Positions 1 to 6,463 of a DNA stretch of 10,507 nt are shown here, piece after piece; within the stretch, counting starts at the first letter, position 1, and each line of letters starts with the position of its first letter. The notes below the pieces were generated by a model. It was not told where the DNA came from. It did not search any database and saw only the letters and a program-made list of their open reading frames with translations. The DNA comes from Sedimentisphaerales bacterium. GTDB taxonomy: Bacteria; Planctomycetota; Phycisphaerae; Sedimentisphaerales; SG8-4. The DNA lies in contig JAFGJR010000078.1 in assembly GCA_016928975.1 (NCBI GenBank), positions 1-10,507 of the forward strand, read 5' to 3'. Position numbers and translations under genes: made by a program.

Positions 1-149
1 TCCCTTCATGCCTCCGGAGAGCGTGCGTGCCCGTAAGCCCCAAAACTCACGGCAGTGCCATTCGATGTTACGCCTTTGCAGTGCAGGAATGACACCGGAG
101 CAGCCTGCGGCCATATGGCCGTTGTGTCAGAGGCTCTTACGGACCAGCG

Positions 150-2459
150 TCATGGAAGCCGGTTCAGGTCAGCGATGGCTCGGGCAACGCGGCCGCGGCG
201 GGCCTCGATCGGAGCCGGGTCTTTCGTGAAGGTGGTCATATCCTGGGTGATCTGGGCCGGCACGTCGAGCAGCGAGGCATACTCCCTTCGCTGGGCTTCG
301 CTGAGGTTCGAGGCTTTGGCGTCGATCAGTCGTCGCAGCGTCGCCAGGTACTCGTAGTCCTCGATCCCGTCACGGAGCATCTCCCAGCGGATGCTGTCGA
401 CGGGTCCTTCGAGGACCGGCGCGCTCGGATGCCCGTCGGCGGCGGCGAGGGGCGGATAGATGAACCGCCCGTCGCCGTTACCCCACGGCCGCTTCCGGCC
501 GGCGGGTGTGCTGTACCCGGAGGTCCAGCCCATCGGGTCCTCATACGGATTCTGCGGATGATCCGCGTCGGGATAGGCGGCGGAACTGGTCCAGTAGCTC
601 GTCTCCCACACGAGAATGCCGGCGATCTTTCGCTGCCAGGTCTGCCAGAGCCAGACGCGAAGCTCCGTGGCCGGATGGTCGATGAACAGCGTGCAGTAGG
701 GGGCCTTCGGGCCGGTGCACACGTACCACCAGAACTTCTCGCCCAGGGCCCGCCTCTGTTCCGCGGGCTCCGGCTCGTATTGGCTGGAGACGGGACACCA
801 GATGTTCGGCCCGCCGATCAGCGCGGGCTCGACCTGCTCGGTCAGCATGCGATTGATGTCGGGTGCGGCGGCCTTGAGCTTGGCGAAACCGTTGCTGACG
901 AAGGCGTAATCCTTCGGGTCCGGCTCGTCGAACCAGTAGACGAACGCCTCGTCGAGCCAGCCTTTCGTTCGCAGATGCTCTTGCATCTGGGTGCAGTAGC
1001 TATGGAAGAGGGCCTTGTAGATCGGAGTGTCCTCGCCGAACCCGAGCAGCTCCGGCTCGCTGCGCGCGTGGAAGGTCCCGCCGCCCAGGCCCGGGATGCC
1101 CAGCCGGAACGTGTTGAAGTGGTAGTGGTCGATCCCTCGCGCCATCGCCTTGTCCCAGGCGTCGAAATCGAGCTTCGCCTGTAGAGACGCAAGATTTTGC
1201 GTCTCTACCTCCTGCTCCGCCGGCGGCTCGAACCCGCCGCCATCGATCAGCTCCTTGCCCGTTGCAGCGTCCGTCAACGAGACGTCATCGAACCAAACGA
1301 GACCCGTATGCTCGCCTTCGTCGGTCCACCTCGCCGCACGCAGGTACAGTCGGACGGACTTAGCGCCGCTGGGGAATTGGCGGATGACGCGGTCGAACTC
1401 CTGCCACTGGCCGTTGCCGGCCAGGCTGATGTCGTTGTTGCCGCCCGAGATCCACTTTCCGGAGGCGTCGTGGTGATTCAGCGTCACGAGGAAGACCTGG
1501 TCGGGGATTGCCGTGCGGTACCAGAACCGCAGTCTCAATCCGCCCTGTGGAATCTCCACGAGGGGCTCGTAGCTCGCCTGCACGTTCAGGTCAGCGCGGT
1601 CGTCGAAGACCAGCAGTGCTCGCTGGCCGTTGTGCCTCTCGTTCGTGACTTCCCGCCCGCCTTCCCACTTTCGCTTCGGGGGCTGGATGTCGGGCCATGT
1701 CACTCGAACGTCGTCGAGCGGCGCGGGGTCGTAGGGCGAAATATGGTGCGCGCTGAAACTCGCCCAGTATTTGTCCAGCACTTCTCGCCTTTGCTGCGGA
1801 TCGGAGAGCCTCTGGTAGCGAAAGACGTTGCCCGGGTTGAAGCCGAGCGCCGTCGTGCACGTCATCCGGTCGGGCAGCACGAAGTCATACACCTCGACCC
1901 GGATCGGGACAGTCGCACTGAACCCCTCCGCCGCCAGAGCGATCTTGCCCTGATACACGCCGGCCCGCGCATCGCGTGGCGCCTTCACTCGAACCCAGAA
2001 CGGCTGATTCCTCCCCGCCTCCAGGTCGATAGGTCCCTTCGGTGGTGGCAGGGGATCAGGCCAGTACCCCGCCACGCTGCTGCGATCCGTCGGCCGCGTG
2101 ACGTTGACGTACCGCACCTCAAGCACCTCGACATTCGACATGTCGATTCTCGCCCCTGCCGGACCCGTCAAGGACCCCGCCGTGATCGTCAGCCCTTTCA
2201 AAGCCGCTGCCGGCCGCAGAACGAACTGTGCCGCCTCCACCTCATTCTTCGCCGCCCGGATCAGCATCGCCTCGCTCTTGTCGCTCGGCAACTCGCGCTC
2301 TCGCGGGATCTTCCACCCCGACGGCGCCCACCACAACCCCACCCGTTCACTCGACCCCGGCAGCAGCTCGCCGTAAGGCTGCGAGAAGTAATCGAACGCT
2401 TGTCCCTGTGCGGCACACGCAATTGCGACCACGGTCAAAACAAAGGTGCATCTCCACAT
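150..2459 (-). CDS. Secreted DUF4091 / GH123-like glycoside hydrolase with inserted carbohydrate-binding-like domain
   Basis: A 769-residue protein, probably an exported glycosidase. Residues 1-21 form a signal peptide (short basic start, hydrophobic TFVLTVVAIACAA, cut near GQA|F). Residues about 30-195 are a beta-rich N-terminal domain typical of DUF4091 proteins. A TIM-barrel-like region begins near residue 200, is interrupted at about 260-412 by a beta-sandwich resembling carbohydrate-binding modules (ends LVWFDDVSL), and resumes at AKLDFDAWDKAMARGIDHY. FVYWFDEPDPKDY contains D511-E512, matching the Asp-Glu pair that GH123 enzymes use in substrate-assisted catalysis. RWEMLRDGIEDYEYL (691-705) is the hallmark C-terminal DUF4091 motif. 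GH123 members cut beta-N-acetylgalactosaminides; the substrate here is unknown. The start ATG has AAGG about 8 nt upstream; I see no convincing promoter. Residues 418-426 are encoded by a palindromic repeat (separate entry). Family confidence is high, substrate confidence low. Confidence 0.88.
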   Translation of the reverse strand: MWRCTFVLTVVAIACAAQGQAFDYFSQPYGELLPGSSERVGLWWAPSGWKIPRERELPSDKSEAMLIRAAKNEVEAAQFVLRPAAALKGLTITAGSLTGPAGARIDMSNVEVLEVRYVNVTRPTDRSSVAGYWPDPLPPPKGPIDLEAGRNQPFWVRVKAPRDARAGVYQGKIALAAEGFSATVPIRVEVYDFVLPDRMTCTTALGFNPGNVFRYQRLSDPQQRREVLDKYWASFSAHHISPYDPAPLDDVRVTWPDIQPPKRKWEGGREVTNERHNGQRALLVFDDRADLNVQASYEPLVEIPQGGLRLRFWYRTAIPDQVFLVTLNHHDASGKWISGGNNDISLAGNGQWQEFDRVIRQFPSGAKSVRLYLRAARWTDEGEHTGLVWFDDVSLTDAATGKELIDGGGFEPPAEQEVETQNLASLQAKLDFDAWDKAMARGIDHYHFNTFRLGIPGLGGGTFHARSEPELLGFGEDTPIYKALFHSYCTQMQEHLRTKGWLDEAFVYWFDEPDPKDYAFVSNGFAKLKAAAPDINRMLTEQVEPALIGGPNIWCPVSSQYEPEPAEQRRALGEKFWWYVCTGPKAPYCTLFIDHPATELRVWLWQTWQRKIAGILVWETSYWTSSAAYPDADHPQNPYEDPMGWTSGYSTPAGRKRPWGNGDGRFIYPPLAAADGHPSAPVLEGPVDSIRWEMLRDGIEDYEYLATLRRLIDAKASNLSEAQRREYASLLDVPAQITQDMTTFTKDPAPIEARRGRVARAIADLNRLP
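1181..1208. repeat. 28-nt palindromic repeat read through in the DUF4091 gene
   Basis: Perfect 12-bp arms (GTAGAGACGCAA and its reverse complement) flank a 4-nt centre, GATT. On the coding (minus) strand the element encodes VETQNLASL (residues 418-426) with no stop or frame change. The dinucleotide CT (plus strand) lies directly outside both ends (1179-1180 and 1209-1210), which fits a 2-bp target duplication. Element plus duplication would be 30 nt, ten whole codons. I recall GTAGAGACGC-type palindromes as dispersed repeats in several bacterial phyla; copy number in this genome cannot be judged from the window. Confidence 0.8.
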
Positions 2460-3048
2460 CGTCCAAGCCTTTCAAATCCGGTTTCGTCACAGACCTCAAT
2501 CCTACCCGGCCAATCGGCAGAGCCTCCAATGACGACGTACTCATTCCTCCGAGCCGACAGAAGCAGTCTAACTCGCTGCGCGCCTTCCCACAAGCTCCTC
2601 GTCGGCACCCTGCAATGCCGCAAATGCTACCTGTTGCCTGGAAGGCCTGCCCTTCTGCCCAGTCGGGACCCTGCCTGCCGCGACAGGCTGTTTCATCGAT
2701 TCTGCCTGAAAAAAACTCGTCGTCGCGCAGGATCAAGGCCATTCCGGCGAATCAAAGGCAGAAACGACACAAGAGCCTCCAACAGAAGGGCCCTTGCCAT
2801 GTCACCCCCGCGAAGGCGGGGGTCCAGGGTCATTCGATGCGTGCGTGGATTCCCGCCTACGCGGGAATGACAGGTGGGCAGGCTGGCTGTCTTCTCATTC
2901 CGTTGGAGCCTCTGACCGTGGTCCAGACAGTGTGCTGGACGGCTCGTTTCACCGTGCGCACTTGCGTCTATGTATTGAAAGGGTCGATTTATGGACACGA
3001 CATCAGAAGTCAGAGAGAGAATCGTCGGGCAGGGAATGGTGCCAGGAG
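2460..3048. other. Gene-free region between divergent DUF4091 and beta-helix genes
   Basis: About 590 bases with no believable gene. Frames that stay open here have no ribosome site or recognisable protein, and their codon third positions are not GC-biased like those of the neighbouring genes. The stretch holds the REP-like double hairpin at 2801-2871, a 6-bp hairpin (GTCCAG / CTGGAC) at 2921-2940, and nothing else I can name. It should contain the promoter of the minus-strand DUF4091 gene. The best candidate there (TTGGAG, 19-nt spacer, TAGGAT) is too weak to list as a feature. Confidence 0.6.
2801..2871. repeat. REP-like bipartite palindromic element
   Basis: Two hairpins face each other. 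Left: CCCCCGC-GAAG-GCGGGGG (2805-2822). Right: ATTCCCGC-CTAC-GCGGGAAT (2849-2868). The outer ends are also inverted copies of each other: GTCACCCCCGC at 2801 and GCGGGAATGAC at 2861-2871 match with two differences. This is the widespread intergenic repeat whose translation shows up as SRLRGND-type peptides in many bacterial genomes. Such elements are usually non-autonomous, and some are moved by REP-associated tyrosine transposases; none is visible here. It lies in gene-free DNA. Confidence 0.8.
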
Positions 3049-3077
3049 TTGACTTCTTGGACGGCAGCAGTTAGAAT
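3049..3077 (+). promoter_or_regulatory. Sigma-70-type promoter of the beta-helix operon
   Basis: TTGACT (3049-3054) and TAGAAT (3072-3077) are separated by exactly 17 nt, each hexamer one base from consensus. Transcription would start near 3084, giving a leader of about 138 nt before the first beta-helix gene. The leader contains a hairpin at 3094-3114. Confidence 0.65.
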
Positions 3078-3093
3078 TGTGGTTCGGAATAGG

Positions 3094-3114
3094 TGCCAAT
3101 CAGGAGGATTGGCA
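3094..3114 (+). promoter_or_regulatory. 5' UTR hairpin with Shine-Dalgarno-like loop
   Basis: TGCCAATC pairs perfectly with GATTGGCA (8 bp) around the loop AGGAG. It sits about 10 nt after the predicted transcription start and about 107 nt before the start codon. A 5'-end stem of this kind can stabilise an mRNA or bind a regulator. The purine loop copies the core of a ribosome-binding site but has no start codon at suitable distance. No known riboswitch class is recognised. Confidence 0.45.
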
Positions 3115-3221
3115 AGACGCCTCGGAGGGCGGGTCCTGTGAACGGAGAGCAACGGAGACAGTCATCGGTGCGACATCGATAACCGAGATCAATCATTTCA
3201 TTTCAGAAGGAGGAACAAATC

Positions 3222-4433
3222 ATGTTGGCGAACAAGAGGACAAGAGTAGTCGGCGGCATCCTGATTGCGGCGCTGGTGGTCTCACAAGGATTCGCCGCCA
3301 CGCTCCACGTGGACCCCAACGACCCTACCGCTTTCCCGACCATTCAGAAGGCGATCGATGCCGCCCGGCACTTCGATACGGTCGTTGTTCATCCGGGCAC
3401 CTACAAAGGCCGGATTGACTTCGAAGGTAAGGCCGTAACCGTTCGAAGCATAGACCCCAGTGATCCCCAGGTTGTTGCTGCTACGATCATCGATGGCGGT
3501 GGTACGAGTTGGCCGGTAATCACATTCGAGCACGGTGAGACGGAGCATTCAGTTCTCGATGGCCTGACCGTTCAGAATGGACACAGCGCGGTCGAGTGGA
3601 AATGGCCGTCCACGGCTACGGTAAGACGGTGTCTAATAACGCAGAATTCCGATGAGGGCGTTACCGGTAACGGCCTGAGGGTCGTAGACTGTGTGATTAC
3701 GAAGAACCGAGGAGATGGCGTGACGGGTGGCTATGGCAGCATTATCGGTTGTGTAGTGGCTGGAAACAACGGGGGCATCGCGGCCTCGACCGGGCCACTG
3801 ACCGTGACGAATTGTACGATTGTCGGGAACACTTACACCGGCGTCCACTGTCCGGATGACGAAACTGTCACAGTGTCGAACAGTATCATCGCCTACAACG
3901 GTACTGCCGGCCTGCTCTGGGTGAAAGGAGGTGCCACGCCACCCTTGTCGGAGTACAACAACGTGTATGGCAATCGTTCGAATGCCTATTTCAATTGGCC
4001 TGCGGGCACGCACGACATCCACGAGCCGCCCTGGTTCGCAGACAACGGGTACTGGGCCGACGGCTGGCATAATGGTGACTACCATCTTCTGTCCAAACAG
4101 GGGCGCTGGGACCCTGTGGCCAAGGACTGGGTGAAGGACCCCATCGACAGTCCTTGCATCGACAAGGGCGATCCCAATACGCCTGTCGGGGACGAGCCCT
4201 ACCCAAACGGGGGCAGGGTTAATCTCGGGGCATATGGCGGGACGGCTGAGGCCAGCATGTCGTTGGGCGGGCTGCGGTGCGCTGAGTATCCGGCGATGGA
4301 TTTCAATCACGACTGCAAGGTGGATCAGGCGGACCTGGATCTGTTCCTGGAGCACTGGCTCGAATGCGGCCTAGACGATCCGAACGCCTGCTGGCCGCAA
4401 GGCCCGCCCGCCCCGCCGCACGTGCAACAATGA
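3222..4433 (+). CDS. Secreted right-handed beta-helix protein with dockerin-like tail (paralogue 1)
   Basis: 403 residues. The start ATG follows a strong ribosome site (AGAAGGAGG, 3206-3213) at good spacing. Residues 1-25 are a signal peptide (basic RTR, then GGILIAALVV, cut after GFA). Residues 26-75 (ATLHVDPNDP, IQKAID, TVVVHPGTY) form the N-terminal cap typical of DUF1565/NosD-like parallel beta-helix proteins. Coils follow to about residue 232, with Cys at 137, 157, 177 and 198, one per coil, so they should stack as a ladder. Residues 285-345 hold the conserved segment from YHLL to GAYGG. The tail at 360-371 is an EF-hand (D360, N362, D364, D368, D371) followed by LFLEHWLECGL, like half a dockerin or the sorting-type tails of Phycisphaerae. 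Likely role: extracellular polysaccharide binding or cleavage, or a surface protein. No lyase active site can be assigned. It is 78 bp upstream of paralogue 2 with no terminator between, so an operon is likely. Confidence 0.88.
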   Translation: MLANKRTRVVGGILIAALVVSQGFAATLHVDPNDPTAFPTIQKAIDAARHFDTVVVHPGTYKGRIDFEGKAVTVRSIDPSDPQVVAATIIDGGGTSWPVITFEHGETEHSVLDGLTVQNGHSAVEWKWPSTATVRRCLITQNSDEGVTGNGLRVVDCVITKNRGDGVTGGYGSIIGCVVAGNNGGIAASTGPLTVTNCTIVGNTYTGVHCPDDETVTVSNSIIAYNGTAGLLWVKGGATPPLSEYNNVYGNRSNAYFNWPAGTHDIHEPPWFADNGYWADGWHNGDYHLLSKQGRWDPVAKDWVKDPIDSPCIDKGDPNTPVGDEPYPNGGRVNLGAYGGTAEASMSLGGLRCAEYPAMDFNHDCKVDQADLDLFLEHWLECGLDDPNACWPQGPPAPPHVQQ

Positions 4434-4479
4434 TCTCATGAGGTTTTGAGACCATCAACGCGAAACAATGGTCACCAAC

Positions 4480-4503
4480 TGAAACAGCCGTTTCAAATGG
4501 AGG
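4480..4503 (+). promoter_or_regulatory. Hairpin and ribosome-binding site that decide the start of paralogue 2
   Basis: TGAAAC-AGCC-GTTTCA (4480-4495) forms a 6-bp stem directly before GGAGG (4499-4503), which lies 8 nt from the ATG at 4512. This site favours 4512 over the in-frame ATG at 4446, which has no ribosome site and would put 22 hydrophilic residues before the signal peptide. The stem could modulate access to the site, but it is short. Confidence 0.5.
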
Positions 4504-4511
4504 TACGAATC

Positions 4512-6089
4512 ATGTTGACGAGAAAGAGAATCGGAATGGTCTGGGTCATCGCAACCGTAGCGTGTGCGGCCTCACAAGGCCTCGCCGCCACGCTCCACGT
4601 GGATCCCAACGACCCAGCGGCCTTCCAGAGCATCCAGGAGGCGATCGATAATGCACGGGATTTCGACACAGTTGTCGTGCATCCCGCCGTATATCAGGAG
4701 CACATCGATTTCTTTGGCAAGGCAATCACGGTGACCAGTCGTGATCCGAATGACCCTGATGTGATTGCCAGCACGGTGATCGATGGCAACGATGTCGGCG
4801 TGGCAATTGCCTTTCGCAACGCGGAGGCCCGATTCTCGGTAGTCCGGGGCCTCACTATCAGAAGGGCGGTCACTGGCATATCATGCTCAGGATTGGATAC
4901 CGAGCCCCGAGTAGAGGAATGCACGCTGCACCTTAATCGTGTTGGAATTGCCTGCGACGGCGGGGCAGGCATTGTGGTGCTCCGGAGCCTCATTGCAGAG
5001 AACGCAGAGTACGGCATGTCAGACTGCCGAGGAGAACTAAAGCACTCTCATATTACCGGAAACGGTTTGGCTGGGCTGCGGGACCCCCGTGGTACTGTCA
5101 TCGCCTGCGTCATTGAGAAGAATAACGGACCTGGTGTGGGTATTTGGTCCCACGGGGTATCGTCGAATTTCACGGATTGCACTATCTCCGCAAATGCCTC
5201 GACCGGTGTTTATCATCAGCAGTGGGTGAGCTCGTTGCTCTTTACCCGTTGCGTCATCTCGAACAACGCGACCGGAGGCGTATATGATGATGGTCAGGGC
5301 AGCATGAAGCTGGTCAATTGTATCGTGCGCGACAACAAGGGTAGGGGTGTCTGCCTTGTGAACTGGTCCAGTGCCGAAATGGAGAACTGCATCGTGTCAG
5401 CCAACCACGGCACGGCTGTCATTAGCTGGAATGGTTCGCACGCGCAGACTCGCAACTGCACTATCGTGGGCAACAAGGGACACGGGGTCCAGACCGAAGG
5501 TATTTCAAACGCGACGGTTGTCAACAGTATCATCGCACAGAACACAGGATACGGCATCTATTATGAGGATGCCAGGGGACGTGTTACGCTCAACCACAAT
5601 GCTGTTTTCGCAAATGGTTCAGGTCCATATGGGAACATCAATCCGGGCGAGCATGACTTGGATGCAAGACCTTTCTTTGCTGCAGCCGGCTATTGGGATA
5701 CTGATGGGAAGTGGGTTGAGGGGGATTATCATCTGATGTCCACGGTTGGGCGGTGGGACCCTGTGGCCGAGGCATGGGTGACCGACCCGATTGACAGCCC
5801 GTGCTTGGACAAGGGTGATCCGAACTCGCCCGTCGGGGATGAGCCGTACCCGAACGGCGGCAGGATCAACATGGGAGCCTATGGGGGCACAGCAGAGGCG
5901 AGCAAGTCGATGCCTCAGCCCCCCATACCCATGTGCGTCGAATATCCCGAGATGGACTTCAACAGGGACTGCAAGGTGGACCAAGCGGACCTGGATTTGT
6001 TCCTGGAGCACTGGCTGGAATGTGGCCTGGACGATCCGAACGCCTGCTGGCCGGATGGGCCACCGGCCGCACCGGAGGTCAAGCTCTGA
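4512..6089 (+). CDS. Secreted right-handed beta-helix protein with dockerin-like tail (paralogue 2)
   Basis: 525 residues from the ATG at 4512. Signal peptide 1-25 (MLTRKRIGMVWVIATVACAA, cut after GLA). The cap ATLHVDPNDP and the C-terminal third are nearly the same as in paralogue 1, but the helix in between is longer. Residues 199-350 consist of regular coils of 23-24 residues that each begin Cys-hydrophobic-hydrophobic-polar-x-Asn: Cys 199, 223, 247, 270, 293 and 316, then Ser 339. These cysteines should stack on one face. Residues 482-493 are the EF-hand (D482, N484, D486, D490, D493) before LFLEHWLECGL. It probably works outside the cytoplasm with paralogue 1, perhaps on another glycan. 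The Asn- and Gly-rich turns are typical of parallel beta-helices. Exact function is unknown; no catalytic residues can be named. Confidence 0.88.
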   Translation: MLTRKRIGMVWVIATVACAASQGLAATLHVDPNDPAAFQSIQEAIDNARDFDTVVVHPAVYQEHIDFFGKAITVTSRDPNDPDVIASTVIDGNDVGVAIAFRNAEARFSVVRGLTIRRAVTGISCSGLDTEPRVEECTLHLNRVGIACDGGAGIVVLRSLIAENAEYGMSDCRGELKHSHITGNGLAGLRDPRGTVIACVIEKNNGPGVGIWSHGVSSNFTDCTISANASTGVYHQQWVSSLLFTRCVISNNATGGVYDDGQGSMKLVNCIVRDNKGRGVCLVNWSSAEMENCIVSANHGTAVISWNGSHAQTRNCTIVGNKGHGVQTEGISNATVVNSIIAQNTGYGIYYEDARGRVTLNHNAVFANGSGPYGNINPGEHDLDARPFFAAAGYWDTDGKWVEGDYHLMSTVGRWDPVAEAWVTDPIDSPCLDKGDPNSPVGDEPYPNGGRINMGAYGGTAEASKSMPQPPIPMCVEYPEMDFNRDCKVDQADLDLFLEHWLECGLDDPNACWPDGPPAAPEVKL

Positions 6090-6149
6090 TCCTGACGACG
6101 CCTGGCAACCGCAAGCTCTTGACGGACATGTTTGTCTGAGTGCGACTCA

Positions 6150-6177
6150 CGGGGCTGGGGATTCGTTCCCAGCCCCG
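6150..6177. terminator. GC-rich hairpin terminator between convergent units
   Basis: CGGGGCTGGG pairs perfectly with CCCAGCCCCG (10 bp, 8-nt loop GATTCGTT); a flanking A-T pair extends it to 11. It lies 60 nt after the stop of paralogue 2 and before the stop of the convergent minus-strand small gene at 6235. The T-run is poor on both sides (TATTCCTAT on plus), so it may end transcription weakly, or in both directions. A small adjacent hairpin, TGAGT-GCG-ACTCA (6137-6149), may compete with its base. Confidence 0.65.
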
Positions 6178-6234
6178 TATTCCTATCCCGAATCGCCACC
6201 CAGCCGGCGGAGCCGCGTGCCCGCACGGCATGTG

Positions 6235-6453
6235 CTATGTGCTTGCCTTCTTCCTCCTCTCGTACTTGGCGACGATCTTTCGGACTTCAGGGACCAACTC
6301 TTTGGGTATTTGCACTACGGCAAGCGTTTCGTTCTCAAAGGCCGCCTCATCCTCGGCGACAGCCTCTTCTTCGGTCTGCTGCTCGTAATGGGCGATGACC
6401 CGTCGGACCCGGTCCTCATCCCAGCCAGGAGGGGACCTATCATTTTGTTCCAC
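6235..6453 (-). CDS. Small acidic conserved protein paired with the aspartic protease homologue
   Basis: 72 residues with a GTG start; the stop of the upstream protease gene is only 10 nt away, so translational coupling is likely and no good ribosome site is needed. The core WDEDRVRRVIAHYEQQ then TEEEAVAEDEAAFE is strongly helical and acidic. It is followed by a beta-like VVQIPKELVPEVRKIVAKY and a basic end, ERRKK. I recall the TEEEAVAEDEAAFE signature as a small hypothetical protein found in cyanobacteria and other bacteria, often beside retropepsin-like genes. Size, charge and pairing resemble an antitoxin or a substrate/partner of the protease, but that is inference. No DNA-binding motif is clear. 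Confidence 0.72.
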   Translation of the reverse strand: MEQNDRSPPGWDEDRVRRVIAHYEQQTEEEAVAEDEAAFENETLAVVQIPKELVPEVRKIVAKYERRKKAST

Positions 6454-6463
6454 TATCAGGGGC

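Noticed and set aside
83..93. GCAGGAATGAC, one base from the right end of the REP-like element at 2861-2871.
   Set aside because: There is no partner hairpin or facing copy nearby. An 11-nt near match is too little to call a repeat.
108..121. Perfect 14-nt palindrome CGGCCATATGGCCG just after the end of the DUF4091 gene.
   Set aside because: No loop and no T-run on the minus strand, so it is a poor terminator, and there is no second copy in the window to suggest an operator.
429..1184. A 251-codon plus-strand open frame opposite the DUF4091 catalytic region.
   Set aside because: Low-complexity Gly/Arg/Leu/Val translation, antisense to the conserved DEPD and DUF4091 motifs.
2415..2420. Possible lipoprotein signal (Cys15 in VAIAC) in the DUF4091 protein.
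   Set aside because: The residues before the Cys (Ala-Ile-Ala) do not fit the usual Leu-Ala/Ser-Gly/Ala box. An ordinary signal peptidase site after GQA is more likely.
2435..2623. A minus-strand frame with a protein-like piece, NEYVVIGGSADWPGRIEV, overlapping the start of the DUF4091 gene.
   Set aside because: Third codon positions are near random in GC, unlike real genes here, and it overlaps the signal-peptide start of the DUF4091 gene in another frame.
1197..2870. A 557-codon open frame on the plus strand opposite the DUF4091 gene.
   Set aside because: Its translation is rich in Arg, Pro and His with no recognisable domain, has no ribosome site, and runs through the REP-like element. 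It is the shadow of a GC-rich minus-strand gene.
2801..2871. Facing palindromic units as the start of a CRISPR array.
   Set aside because: The units are inverted, not direct, there are only two, there is no regular spacer series, and no cas gene is in the window.
4446..4511. Upstream in-frame ATG for the second beta-helix gene.
   Set aside because: No ribosome site, and it would bury the signal peptide behind 22 polar residues. The ATG at 4512 has GGAGG at 8 nt and matches the N terminus of paralogue 1.
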